Source of the DNA: Channallabes apus
Lineage: Eukaryota > Chordata > Actinopteri > Siluriformes > Clariidae
Reading direction: 5' to 3'
Length of the DNA: 64,000 bases
Assembly (NCBI GenBank): GCA_030522415.1
Contig: CM060124.1
Span: forward strand, 25,789,454 to 25,853,453
Positions 1 to 10,168 of this stretch are shown here, piece by piece; position 1 is the first letter of the stretch; each line of letters opens with the position of its first letter. A program made the position numbers and the translations under genes. Under the pieces are notes generated by a model. The model did not search any database and was not told the DNA's origin. It saw only the letters and a list, made by a program, of their open reading frames with translations.

Positions 1-927
1 TTTGTTTTTCTTTAAAAGTGCAACGTTTCTTTTGTCCATAAGTACAGCAAAGAAGCACCACTTACGGTGGTGGCTACAGTAGTACAGTAGATTGGCATTT
101 TGAGTAAATTATGAAGTCTTTAATCATGAAGGCTCTTAAGATATATCTTATATTAAGTGATTACTTTTCTAAGTGTATTTCTCGAACTGTCTCTTAGGAG
201 TCTTCTTAAGTCGCTGCCTCTTATGTCCGACGTTACAAGGCGCTGTCTACAGTGAAGGTACTGAATTAGCTGACATCGGTGGCTCAGGAATCGATTTTTC
301 ACTCCTTTTTGTATGACAGGGTTAAGAAAGACGGCACTTTCTATGTAAATTAAACAATGCACAAAATTCTTCCAATAACGTTTACTTCGACATGGGTTAA
401 CTTATCAGTACTAGCATGCTATAATAGACAAATATATAAATTAAATCACCAAACTATCGCTAATATTTTCATTACATCCCTTCTGTTACGTCCCAGTCTA
501 GGGTTGGGCCATTCAGCAATGTTAAGGGGGAATAATTGTAAGCTGGAGAAGGAGTGTGGTACTGTTTCAACTCAAGAACGAAACACACGTAATAGATGGT
601 AAATTATATATTGAAGAACATACTATATTTACAAGATAACCGGTATAAACTTTAGGGTGGACCAAGGCCAAAACAACAAACAGAAAAACTGATTAAGAAA
701 AGGTCTAACTTCCCTACAAAAGAAAACATAAATTAAACACAATTTGCTAAACTAACTCCCTATCCATAAACAGTTAAGAAAAAACCCCTCCCACACCCAA
801 CAAAAATGGCAGCCACACCCCTACAACCGGTGAAAAAAAGAGAAATACTGTATATACATAAAACACTAACACTTTATACAAAGACTAAACATTTACTTAC
901 ATACAAAAGATACTACGTTTCGTTTTG
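1..927. other. No gene recognised
   Basis: AT-rich DNA with only short reading frames that resemble nothing I know. From about 640 to 800 the plus strand is rich in A and C. I see no repeat boundary here apart from the inverted repeat that begins near 928. Confidence 0.5.
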
Positions 928-1240
928 GTGCCGTGATTACGTTTCCATCTTTCCACGCAAAAACTTAAACATATTTAACATGCGTAAGCTCGCGGACCTT
1001 ACAGATCTTCGCGGAACGTCAGACTTAGTCACGTTAGTCATGGTGACTAATACCCATATCTCGCCTATGCGGCTTGACTCACGGTGATATACGATATTAG
1101 GCACTGTGAGCTGCCGCGATTGCCTGCGACGTTCCGCAAGATTCTGCAAGGTCCAGAAGCTTCCGTGAGGACCGGCAAAAAGATTTAACATGTTTAATTT
1201 TTCACAAGGAAAGATGGAAACGTAATCACAGCGCAAAAAC
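928..1240. repeat. Foldback (long imperfect inverted repeat)
   Basis: The two halves are reverse complements of each other around a centre near 1075-1081. A 22-bp stretch at 933-954 is perfectly complementary to 1208-1229. A second pair, 1011-1020 with 1128-1137, is a perfect 10-bp match inside a longer imperfect match (about 995-1020 against 1128-1155). As a result the two strands encode similar short peptides, both containing YVSIFP. This is typical of a foldback or MITE-like transposon; the family is not recognised. Related motifs at 1315-1345 suggest the element may extend further right. Confidence 0.7.
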
Positions 1241-1249
1241 ACACCGTGA

Positions 1250-2131
1250 ATCATGATGAACCCTACTTACGGCCACAGCGCAAGACTGCGCAGGTGGAAT
1301 AGTGGTATAGGACCGCATCTCACAGCGAGTCAAACCGCATAAGTGAATAGGGGTATTAAGCATTACAATCACCCAGAAAAATTTATTGATGCTGACTCCC
1401 AAGTTTATTTTCTCATTTAACTAAATCAAATTTCATCATAAAATAAAACGTGTCAAAAGAAAAGTCCATCCAGTCATGAATGATGGCTAATGATCAATGA
1501 AACATTTTAAACAAAAAGCAGTAAGCAGCTGGACACTGGGATGTAGAGCGTAAGTATGACGCGTTGGCCTGGCAAGCGCAGGTCTGAGCAGGTCAAGAAG
1601 CTTCATAATCTGTTGCCTTGGAAGGCGAAACCTTATTTTAAATAGCCACCTCAGATAAAATATGAAATATTTCCTAAAGGAAAAACTTACATGAACCATG
1701 TATGGCGCCGTCTTCAGTTTAGCACAACAACACGCTGTATCGCTGCCTAATTGTTTGCCACCTGTTTAATATTAAAAGTGATGGCCAATTTTAATGCATT
1801 AGTCACATTATGAAAAAGTCGCTCTATTAGTTCTGATATAAAATTCTTAAACAGGTCTACAGTATATTCCATCATTAATACGACTTTGATAACGTGCCAT
1901 AATGTGTTTGCATACACTGCTGATTTATAAAGACTGCTGCTCAGTGGCGGCGACTAGCGTCTCGAGCTGAAACTACGCTAAGAATGAGTTAGTCCAGGAT
2001 AGAGATAGTCCAGACCAACCTTACGATCGTGTGACTTACCTAAGAGATACTTAGCGTAAGAACGTTTCGGGAAATGAGCCATAACGTTAAGAGACAGGTT
2101 AAGGTACAACTTAAGAACTATTTAGCGATAA
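1250..2131. other. No gene recognised
   Basis: No coding signal or known repeat is visible. From about 1950 to 2131 there are several loosely similar short motifs (for example two versions of a CGTTTCGGGAAA/GCTTTCGAGAAA-like sequence). These may be the edge of the repeat that begins at 2132. Confidence 0.4.
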
Positions 2132-2443
2132 GAAGCTTTCGAGAAACCGGGCCCTGGTCTGTTTTACTGCCTGTGTCTTCTAATATTCCATTAGGCATTG
2201 TGTTGGTATATACTCAGTCATTCACTGTGCTAAATAATGTTTCAAACTCTAGTTAGGTTTAGTTATTCCATTACTCCGCTGAGGACTGAAATGGCACCTA
2301 CATCATTAAACATCAAATCCATAACCAGCTGTGAAAATGAAATAAGCATGTTATAATGATTACAGTTCTTGTAATAATGGATTGTTAAGGGGCACACATT
2401 TCTAAATCTGATCCCAAATTTGCATGATTTTTAAATCTTAAGG
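2132..2443. repeat. 312-bp segment, copy 1 of a local duplication
   Basis: Nearly identical to 3713-4025 in the same orientation, with only a handful of differences by eye, including TTAGGCATT here against TTACAGCATT in copy 2. It has no obvious coding content. The high identity implies a recent duplication or two insertions of the same element. See 3713-4048 for the junction structure of the second copy. Confidence 0.85.
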
Positions 2444-3712
2444 AATCCTAGAAATATTCCCCAGGAATTTTGTTCAGTAAGGAAGTTCTGTATAACTTGC
2501 CAAGGTTCTGAAAGGCATTTTGGTAGGTAGTTTGTGCCTCATCACAATGGATCATACAGTTCACAAACATGCTGAATTTCTATGATTTGCTATAATAATC
2601 CTCCCTGAACTGCCAAAATTTAACTTAGGATTAGTGAAGACAGTTAGTTCCACAATTCTGCTAAAGAGCTGATATGGTCCTGCTATGAGTTGCCATGAGC
2701 ATCTTGTGAGCCATATGTAATGAGAAAGTTATTTTCACACTATGCAGAGCTGCATTTTGAGTTGGCATCTAGTGCACTATATAGATTTCCACCAAGAATT
2801 AAACAGGGAAGATGAAGAGGTCAGCTCTAGACTCATATACCTTTAGTGCAAATTTTCTTTTGTTAGATATGCTGGAATTGATGACATGAAATTAACACCA
2901 TGTTGAATCTTATATTAACGCAAAGGATATTTGAAGGAGGAGTCTAAAACACTGGGATCCAGGTGGGGATTGACAGCTAATTTGACAGAACATGAAAGCA
3001 CTTTTTATCATAGAACATGATAGCCTTTTATATGGTCCATTACCAAAGGTATTGGCAAGTGCTTAGATATCGTAAGACAATTCCTAGCAAATAGTGAGGT
3101 GCTGTGTAAGGCATTCTGTAGGTAAAGAACGAATGTTCATAGACAGTTACAGTACCATTTTGTATGAGCTCAATTCATAATGAAAAAAAAACAAATACCA
3201 CATAGGTGATTACTGAGTGCATTGTACATTTTTTAGCTTATTTTAATAAGCTAAAGACATTTGCTGACACAAAGGTGAGTGGACAACAATTGTCAGTAAT
3301 GCATGGTGCACTTCAGAACGGGTAGGAAATGTGAAACAGGCTCCTTGACATACAGTACCAGTATATTTTATAAAATTAGTCATAGTTCACAAAGCGAGGG
3401 AAAGGAAGCTTACACGACTTAGTTTGAACACAAAAGGGTGACATCGTCATTGGCATAATCAGCAGGAGAAGGTGAAGGTGAGAAACATTTCACATGCTAG
3501 AGCTTTTTTTAAACAAGGTCTGTCTCGGCAAAACATTCTTCAAACGTCCTTAGTAAAAATGAAAAAAAAAAAAAAAAAAGGAAAACAGCAAGAACAAGCT
3601 GTAACAGATATGTTTTTTTCCAGCATTTGACACTAGCCAGACATTTATCAAAGATGTTCTGTCTTTTCAAAATTACAAAAAAGAGCAGCCTTCATTTTCC
3701 AGTTTCAATGTA
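2444..3712. other. Spacer between the two 312-bp copies
   Basis: AT-rich DNA with no coding signal. It contains a poly-A run (3560-3580). It also contains a 14-bp sequence at 3436-3449 that reappears at the right junction of copy 2 (4024-4037). The 13 bp at 3700-3712 are repeated on the other side of copy 2 (4036-4048). Confidence 0.6.
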
Positions 3713-4025
3713 GAAGCTTTCGAGAAACCGGGCCCTGGTCTGTTTTACTGCCTGCGTCTTCTAATATTCCATTACAGCATTGTGTTGGTATATACTCATT
3801 CATTCTCTATGCTAAATAATGTTTCAAACTCTAGCTAGGTTTAGTTACTCCATTACTCCGCTGAGGACTGAAATGGCACCTACATCATTAAACATCAAAT
3901 CCATAACCAGCTGTGAAAATGAAATAAGCATGTTATAATGATTACAGTTCTTGTAATAATGGATTGTTAAGGGGCCCACATTTCTAAATCTGATCCCAAA
4001 TTTGTATGATTTTTAAATCTTAAGG
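3713..4025. repeat. 313-bp segment, copy 2 of a local duplication
   Basis: Direct repeat of 2132-2443. It is flanked by the same 13 bp on both sides (3700-3712 and 4036-4048). Between the end of the copy and the right flank lie about 11 bp of filler, which with neighbouring bases match 3436-3449 over 14 bp. This looks like insertion of a copy into a staggered break with templated filler, not a simple tandem duplication. Confidence 0.8.
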
Positions 4026-4327
4026 GTGACATCGTCAGTTTCAATGTAATCCTGAATTATTTTTCTTTACATTCAAAAGGTTCCTTTTTTTCTTGCCAAA
4101 CATATACAGTATATATATACAATACTGAAATGAATGAGATCATCAAACAAATTTCAATATTACACAATATTACAATATAACAATTACAATACAATATACA
4201 ATACAATGTATGAATTCAGAAGCTGTCCAAACCTACCTGGCTCTGTTTGGGAAAAGACAGAATGAACTGTAATTTTTCCAGGTTTGAGGGTTCAATTGCC
4301 GCTTCAGGTTAGTGTGCAACTTGAGGT

Positions 4328-4498
4328 TAGTTTGCACTTTTTTCCAGAGCTTGGTGGGTTTCCTCCATAGGCTCCGGGTTTCCTCCCAAAGGCTGTAGTG
4401 CATTGTGTGCCCTGCGATGTATTGGCACCCTGTCCAGGGTGTACCCCGCCTTGTGACCTAAATATCTTGGGATAGGCTCAGGCCCCCCTTGACCCTAC
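4328..4498 (+). repeat. Old partial SINE A (tRNA-derived SINE)
   Basis: Matches the middle and 3' part of the SINE A copies at 19591 and 46479, including the 'cttggtgggtttcctcc' and 'ggcaccctgtccagggtg' blocks. It has many differences, no tRNA-like head and no ATGA tail, so it is an old, truncated copy. Confidence 0.75.
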
Positions 4499-4847
4499 AC
4501 TGTAAATTCCAATTGCTTTGCTGACTCGCATATAAATAGTAAACTTTACTCAAAAAATTCAAACTATACTTCTTACAAGGTTTTGTTGAGTAACACTTAC
4601 TTGCAGTGTGAGTAAAACAATTTACTTAATAGTTTTACTGATGCTTACTTGCAACACATAAGTAGCAACAAATAAAGCAATGACGTTATTGTACCAGTGA
4701 GAGGCAGCAGCGAGCCCAAGAATAATGAAGAGGTAAAAAATGGGGGGAAGAAGAAGCAAGAATTATTTTCTAACGAAACTAAAATAAGAAATAATATAGA
4801 GATAATATTTCTAAAATAAGAGAAATATTTAGTTTGTTACATTATTT

Positions 4848-4898
4848 AGTTAATCTACAACTGTGGTTTATATATTTATAGTTAATCTACAACTGTGG
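4848..4898. repeat. 19-bp direct repeat, 32-bp period
   Basis: The same 19 bases occur at 4848-4866 and 4880-4898, separated by 13 AT-rich bases. The second copy runs into the head of the SINE C at 4893, so it is not a normal target duplication of that SINE. It is more likely a small slippage duplication. Confidence 0.8.
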
Positions 4899-5140
4899 CT
4901 CAGTGGTAGGTGTTTCGCCTGCCGTGCCGAAGGCCCGGGTTCGATTCCCAGCCAGTGCCCAAACCCCAGCCACTGGATGCAGTGCCGGTCCCAAGCCTGG
5001 ATAAAATGGGAGGGTTGCATCAGGAAGGGCATCCGGCGTAAAACCTGTGCCAAGTTGTAGTGTGGACTGGATATTCCGTTGTGGCGACCCCTTGTCTGGA
5101 ACAGCCGAAGGACCAACAAGAACAACATTATTATTATTAT
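4893..5140 (+). repeat. SINE C (tRNA-derived SINE, second family)
   Basis: Starts with a tRNA-like head that has a recognisable A-box region (GGCTCAGTGGTAGG) and B box (GGGTTCGATTCC, 4936-4947). The body contains the 'gcatccggcgtaaaac' block common in fish SINEs. It ends in an ATT microsatellite tail (5127-5142). It is clearly different from SINEs A and B below. Pol III transcription is expected from the family but not shown. Confidence 0.8.
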
Positions 5141-5818
5141 TAAAACACATAAAAAACTTCAGATCCCCCACCCCCCAGAAGACATTCATGTGTTACTGCC
5201 CACACACCTTCTGCACTGTGCATTTTGTCCTGTGCAGATGAATCTTTTTTTTTTTCATTACACATTTCAAATAAACAACAGTTAGAATGATGGAATAGCA
5301 GGTAACACACATGAGCAGCTGCATCTCTATACTTTACTGGAAGACTCACTTCATGAAATTACCTGCCTGCTTCAAATAATGTTCAAGCATTTGAAAAAGG
5401 AGCAGCATGGACATCAAGGCCACGGTATTGAGCTTTCATTTTGAAGGAATTGCAAAACTGCTTTTTTTCCCTTGACATGGCAACACTAAATTTTTTCCTC
5501 CATATTTACCAGTCTTAATAAATGTTTAAGCTACACAATGAAGGTTTTTGCCAATTCAGTTTGATACTGTAAATTGGATATTTATGTAGACTTCTTAATT
5601 CATTCTGCTTGCTATCACAAGTTACATCATAAAGATTGGTAAGGCTATTCCAATCTCTGAAGCAACCATGCAAGCCCATGCCATGACTCTACCTCCATCA
5701 TCCTTGGCCTATGAGCTTTTATGACTTTATCATCATTTCTTTAATCAAGGATACTTTGTGTTCCAGAACATGTATTGCTATGCCTCTGCTATGCCCCTAT
5801 CTATGTATTATGGTCTTC
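5141..5818. other. No gene recognised
   Basis: AT-rich unique-looking DNA up to the gypsy-1 target site. No domain-like peptide on either strand. Confidence 0.5.
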
Positions 5819-5823
5819 TTAAT

Positions 5824-6208
5824 TGTCATGCACACTCAATCCACGACCGGCACTAGGACCCGGAAGTAGAGTGGTCGTAAATCAGGAAGTATAAAAGGAG
5901 TAAATAAACCATAGCAGAGCGCTCAGTCATTGAGTTCGGCCCATGTCGGTTCGTGCTGCGGTCTTCCAAACCGTGAGTACTCACCAGTCTTTTGGGTTAT
6001 TGCTTTCTGCTATTTGTGTGTGCATTTATAGGACGTGGGTTAAATTTGTGTTTTTCCCTCGCTCACCCTTTGTGAGAGTCCTTATACTAAATCGCGGGGA
6101 TATCCTACCTACTCGCTTCTCTCCGCGTTTGGGTTCACCATCCACGCTACATTGAGCTAACTGCTAAAGCTACGTCTTCTGGTCCTTCAGGTTAGTTCAC
6201 CCGTGACA
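5824..6208 (+). repeat. Gypsy-1 5' LTR
   Basis: 385 bp, TG...CA. Compared by eye with the 3' LTR it shows six substitutions and one 6-bp insertion (near 6032-6038), so the insertion is fairly recent but not new. It carries a TATA box and the sequence that pairs with the primer site. An open frame from 5943 to 6155 lies entirely inside the LTR and also occurs in the 3' LTR; I do not regard it as a gene. Confidence 0.95.
5890..5897 (+). promoter_or_regulatory. TATA box of the gypsy-1 LTR promoter
   Basis: TATAAAAG in U3 of the 5' LTR, with an identical sequence in the 3' LTR (9850-9857). Position 5921 lies 31 bp past the first T, the usual TATA-to-start distance. The transcript would therefore begin at or near the 11-mer that pairs with the primer site. 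The start site is inferred, not measured. Confidence 0.7.
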
Positions 6209-6209
6209 G

Positions 6210-6220
6210 AATGACTGAGC
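6210..6220 (+). promoter_or_regulatory. Self-priming primer-binding site of gypsy-1
   Basis: AATGACTGAGC starts 2 bp after the LTR end. It is the exact reverse complement of GCTCAGTCATT at 5921-5931, the predicted 5' end of the RNA. The match stops at 11 bp on both sides. Tf1 and sushi-type elements are known to prime reverse transcription from their own folded 5' end with a similar 11-nt match, and no tRNA 3'-end match is evident here. The first Gag ATG (6211) lies inside the site. Confidence 0.8.
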
Positions 6221-7267
6221 CTTCCGCGGTGAACCCAGCAGATCATGCGCGTCTCTGCGGCATTGTGGATCAGCATGCCGCGCTAATCAATCAGCTAACC
6301 GGGGAGCTCGCTTCTCTACGCCGCGAGGTCGCTGAGCTCCGGCGGGAGAACGCGGATCTCCGCGTGGCTGTTGATGGCGCGGCTGCTCGGTCGGCGCTGC
6401 CTCATCCCCCCTCCCCCCTCCTTCTGATGTTTTTCTTTCTCTACCAGAAAAATGGAATGGCACGGACGGGAAATGCAGTGTGTTTTTAACAGCGCTTGAG
6501 TTGGTGTTTGAGTTCAATTCCACCAGGTACTCCACCGACTGGCTACGCATTGCACTACTCGTTTCGTTGCTAACGGGGCAGGCAGCAGAGTGGGCCACAG
6601 CAGTTATCCGCGCTGATACGGATACCGCTCACTCATATAACGAATTCACCCGTCAGCTCAAACTCACTTTTGAACACCCTGCGGGCGAGGTGGAGACCGA
6701 CTCAAAGCTCTATCACCTGCGGCAGGGAGGATTGTCCGTGAGTCGCTATACTGCTGAATTTCGCACGCTCGCCGTCCAGACCACCTGGGGAGATGCAGCG
6801 CTCCTGCATCCTACATCCTACTACGAGGGGTTGGCTTCCAGGATAAAGGATGAACTAGCCGGGTGAGAGCTTCCCGCTACACTGGAGGGGCTAATCCAAC
6901 TGGCCCTGCGGATCGACCAACGCCTCCTCTCTCACCCGAAGCCAGCTCCTAGAACCCTGCCACCAGCATCTACCTTCACCTTCAACCCCCCACGACCATC
7001 TCCTTCCGCCACCTACACCACACCTGGACATGTCGGTTCTCCACCTCCTGCCGTGGTTGACACAGGAACCGGGGAACCCATGCAACTAGGACGTGCCTCC
7101 CTGACCGTATTGGAACGCGCACGCCGATTCAAAGAGGGTCTGTGCGCATATTGTGGTTCCGCGGACCATCACCGGGCGATCTGCCCTCTACGCCTGGGAA
7201 ACGCCCAGCCCCGGAGGGAGAGCTTCACCGGGCCCTCTTCAGATCTCCACCACCATCGACAACCCTA
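6211..7267 (+). pseudogene. gag: Gypsy-1 gag, frameshifted
   Basis: Gag forms the retrotransposon particle and binds its RNA. The N-terminal part (6211 to about 6425) has a leucine/glutamate heptad region suggesting a coiled coil (LRREVAELRRENADL). A frameshift between about 6425 and 6480 moves reading to another frame. That frame carries a retrotransposon Gag core (6480-6863) with the typical SLLTGQAAEWA stretch. A TGA at 6864-6866 then interrupts it, and the same frame continues to a CCHC zinc knuckle (C-X2-C-X4-H-X4-C) at about 7141-7182. The start is the first ATG, 3 nt past the LTR. At least two lesions prevent a full product. Confidence 0.85.
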
Positions 7268-8783
7268 ATGCGCGCCTTACGGTTCAGGTAACCCTCCAAA
7301 TTGGCCACAAACGAGTTCGAAGTACCGCATTCATCGACTCCAGGGCAGCGGGTAACTTCATTGACTCATCTTACTCCAAAAAATTGGGGGTAAATATTGA
7401 GACGTTATCCCAGCCCATTCGGATCACATCAGTTGATGGTCGCCCCCTTTCATCTAGCCCTATCATCGCCCAAACCCAACCCATCACCTTATTCATCGAC
7501 CAACACAGAGAACAACTCCGGTTTCACCTCAGCTCTGTATCATCGCCACCCATCATTCTGGGCAACCCATGGCTCATCCAACACGACCCTCTCATCTCCT
7601 GGACTCAGAACAGGATTCTACAGGGGGGTGCGACCTGTACCGATCTTTGCCTGAGGGCAGGCGATGGAAGACTATGTGACAAATGCCCTTCGCCAAGGTA
7701 CCATCCGGCCCTCCTCATCGCCTGCTACCGCGGGGTTCTTCTTCGTGAAGAAAAAAGGAGGAGAACTTCGGCCATGTGTTGACTATCGGGGGCTCAATAA
7801 CATCACCATAAAGAACCGACACCCGTTGCCTCTTACCAACTCTGCCCTGGACGCCCTCTCTGGCGCTACCATTTTCACAAAGTTGGACCTGCGGAGTGCC
7901 TACAACTTGGTGCGCATCAGAGAGGGCGATGAGTGGAAGACGGCCTTCATCACACCCACGGGACACTACGAAAGCCTGGTAATACCCTTTGGCCTTTGCA
8001 ATGCCCCCACCGCTTTCCAACATTTCATTAATGACGTTCTCCGGGACATGTTAGGGCGGTGGGCATTTGCGTACCTGGACGACATCTTAATTTACTCACG
8101 GACTGTTGAAGAACACACCCATCATGTCAGAGCGGTTTTAAAGAGATTACACGCCCACCAACTGTACTGTAAGTTGGAGAAGTGCACTTTTCACGAGCGC
8201 TCCACCACATTCCTGGGTTTTGTCATCTCACCCCAGGGTGTGGCCATGGACCCGCAGAAACTCGAAGTTGTGAGTCATTGGCCCCTCCCCAAGACCCTTA
8301 AGCAACTTCAACGGTTTCTCGGGTTTGCGAACTTTTATCGTCGCTTTATCCGGGACTACAGTACGGTTGCTGCCCCCCTAACCACTCTGACCCGACCCTC
8401 ACCTTCACCCTTCACTTTAGACTCTGCCGCCATCTCAGCCTTCCAAAGGCTTTGTCAACTTTTCACCACCGCACCAATTCTTCTTCACCCAGATTCAAGC
8501 CAACCATTCGTTGTGGAGGTGGACGCCTCAGATGTGGGCGCTGGGGCTGTTCTCTCCCAGCGAGGTCCAGACCAAAAACTACACCCCTGTAGTTTTTTCT
8601 CCAAAAAATTTGACACCACTCAGCAGCGATACGGGGTTGGGGACCGCGAGCTGCTGGACATAAAGTGGGCTTTGGAGGAATGGCGTCACTGGCTCCAGGG
8701 CACCAGAGAGCCATTCATCGTCTGGACCGATCATCAAAATCTCATCACTATCCGCAACTTAAAACAGCTGAACCTGGGTGGCC
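7268..8783 (+). pseudogene. pol: Gypsy-1 pol, 5' part: protease, reverse transcriptase, RNase H
   Basis: The protease is read in the frame of 7153-7782. Its active-site loop is D-S-R-A (Asp codon 7336-7338) where the family has D-S-G, so it is probably inactive. The reading frame then changes between about 7630 and 7664. Reverse transcriptase follows with the family blocks in order: [15 protein letters not shown], the [13 protein letters not shown] block and the catalytic YLDD (8072-8083). RNase H follows with VDAS (Asp at 8522-8524) and the TDHQNL block (Asp at 8729-8731). RT and RNase H are open and well preserved. After about 8777 the sequence jumps to integrase in another frame, showing an internal deletion. 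Confidence 0.9.
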
Positions 8784-9830
8784 CTGACACACCTGGTGGC
8801 CCTAACCGGACTCCCGAAATATCAGTTCTACAGCCAAGGACTGAGATTAGAGCACGTAGTCCGCCTGCATGGGTTCCCCAAAGAAATCGTCTCGGACAGG
8901 GGGCCATAGTTCACTGCCCGGTTCTGGAAGGCCTTCTGCCATCTGATCCATTCCACCTGCAGCCTATCTTCTGGGTACCATCCCCAGACCAATGGTCAGA
9001 CGGAGCGGACCAACCAACAACTGGAACGCTATCTAAGATGTTTTGTGGCGGATCGTCAACGCTCCTGGGCTCGCTACCTCCTATTGGCTGAGTTGTCCCA
9101 CAACCTACACGTCTCGTCTGCAGCCAATCTCAGTCCGTTCGAGGTATGCCATGGTTTCCAACCTCCGATGTTCGAACACCAAGAACCGGAGGTTGATGTA
9201 CCATCAGCCCAACAGTTGGTCCGCAGGTGTCGGCGGCTCTGGACATCGACAAACCAAGCCATCCAACGAGCCAACACACGCTACGCCGCTCAACATCGCC
9301 GTCGACACCCTCCGGGACGTTTATATAACGTGGGTGATAAGGTATGGCTGTGCACAAAGAACCTCCATCTACAGCCCGAATCAAAAAAACTGTCACCCAG
9401 ATTCATCGGACCATATCGCATCCACCTCAAAATCAACCCTGTCACCTACCGGCTCCAGCTGCCTGCGGCGCTCCGAAATCCACCCTGTATTCCACACATC
9501 CCAACTAAAACCCTTCATCACTTCACCCATGGTTCCACCCACCCCCCTGCTCCTCCTCTCCGAATCATTGACGGCGGTCCCGGTTACACCGTGTGGCGGA
9601 TCCTCGACTCACGCCCTCGGGGCAGAGGTACTCAGTACCTGGTTGATTGGGAGGGCTATGGCCCCGAGGAACGGTCTTGGGTTCCTGCACGTTTCATCCT
9701 CGATCCAGAGCTAATTCGGGACTACCGTCACAGGGTATCCTCCATCCCAGGACCGTCTGGAGCCGGTCCTGGATGGGGGGGTACTGTCATGCACACTCAA
9801 TCCACGACCGGCACTAGGACCCAGAAGTAG
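8784..9830 (+). pseudogene. pol: Gypsy-1 pol, 3' part: integrase C-terminal half plus chromodomain
   Basis: Integrase inserts the cDNA. Only the second half remains. The second catalytic Asp is in VSDRG (codon 8895-8897) and an in-frame TAG follows at 8907-8909. Then come the [12 protein letters not shown] block with the catalytic Glu and a long open frame from 9045 to 9830. Near the C-terminus a chromodomain is clear (about 9575-9722: WRILDSR..., YLVDWEGYGPEERSW, ending near IRDYRHR). Such chromodomains are known to direct integration to marked chromatin in chromoviruses. The H2C2 zinc-binding domain and first catalytic Asp are missing because of the deletion near 8780-8840. Confidence 0.9.
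9771..9781 (+). promoter_or_regulatory. Polypurine tract of gypsy-1
   Basis: GGATGGGGGGG lies 3 bp before the 3' LTR, the usual place for the plus-strand primer of reverse transcription. Confidence 0.75.
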
Positions 9831-10163
9831 AGCGGTCGTAAATCAGGAAGTATAAAAGGAGTAAATAAACCATAGCAGAGCGCTCAGTCATTGAGTTCGG
9901 CCCATGTCGGTTCGTGCTGCGGTCTTCCAAACCGTGAGTACTCACCAGTCTTTTGGGTTATTGCTTTTTGCTATTTGTGTGTGCATTTATAGGGTTAAAT
10001 TTGTGTTTTTCCCTCGCTCACCCTTTGTGAGAGTCCTTATACTAAATCGCGGGGATATCCTACCTACTCGCTTCTCTCCGCGTTTGGGTTCACCATCCAC
10101 GCTACATTGGGCTAAACGCTAAAGCTACGTCTTCTGGTCCTTCAGGTTAGTTCACCCGTGACA
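9785..10163 (+). repeat. Gypsy-1 3' LTR
   Basis: 379 bp, TG...CA, followed by the target duplication TTAAT (10164-10168). Relative to the 5' LTR it lacks 6 bp and has six single-base differences by hand count. It keeps the TATA box and the 11-mer GCTCAGTCATT (9882-9892). Confidence 0.95.
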
Positions 10164-10168
10164 TTAAT

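Larger units (their letters stand above)
5824..10163 (+). mobile_element. Gypsy-1: Ty3/gypsy chromovirus-type LTR retrotransposon, complete ends, defective
   Basis: A 4.34-kb element bounded by direct LTRs (5824-6208 and 9785-10163) that begin TGTCA and end GTGACA. It is flanked by a 5-bp target duplication TTAAT (5819-5823 and 10164-10168). Order: LTR, self-complementary primer site, Gag with a CCHC knuckle, protease, reverse transcriptase, RNase H, C-terminal half of integrase with a chromodomain, polypurine tract, LTR. The chromodomain and self-priming layout place it near the sushi/Tf1 chromoviruses (inference from the family). It cannot move on its own. Gag has a frameshift and a stop, the protease active site is changed, and a deletion near 8780-8840 removes the RNase H/integrase linker, the integrase zinc domain and its first catalytic aspartate. 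Confidence 0.95.

Noticed and set aside
2132..4025. The two 312-bp copies as LTRs of a small retrotransposon
   Set aside because: They do not begin TG or end CA, have no primer site or polypurine tract, and the spacer has no coding sequence. The copy junctions show filler instead.
4917..4990. tRNA-like sequence with an A box and B box, as a possible tRNA gene
   Set aside because: It is the head of SINE C: it continues into a SINE body with an ATT tail and cannot form a complete mature tRNA. The same applies to the heads of SINEs A and B.
5943..6155. 70-codon open frame repeated at 9904-10122, suggesting an LTR-encoded protein
   Set aside because: It lies wholly in the LTR, its frame differs between the two LTRs because of a 6-bp gap, and it resembles no protein. 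The duplication is explained by the LTR itself.
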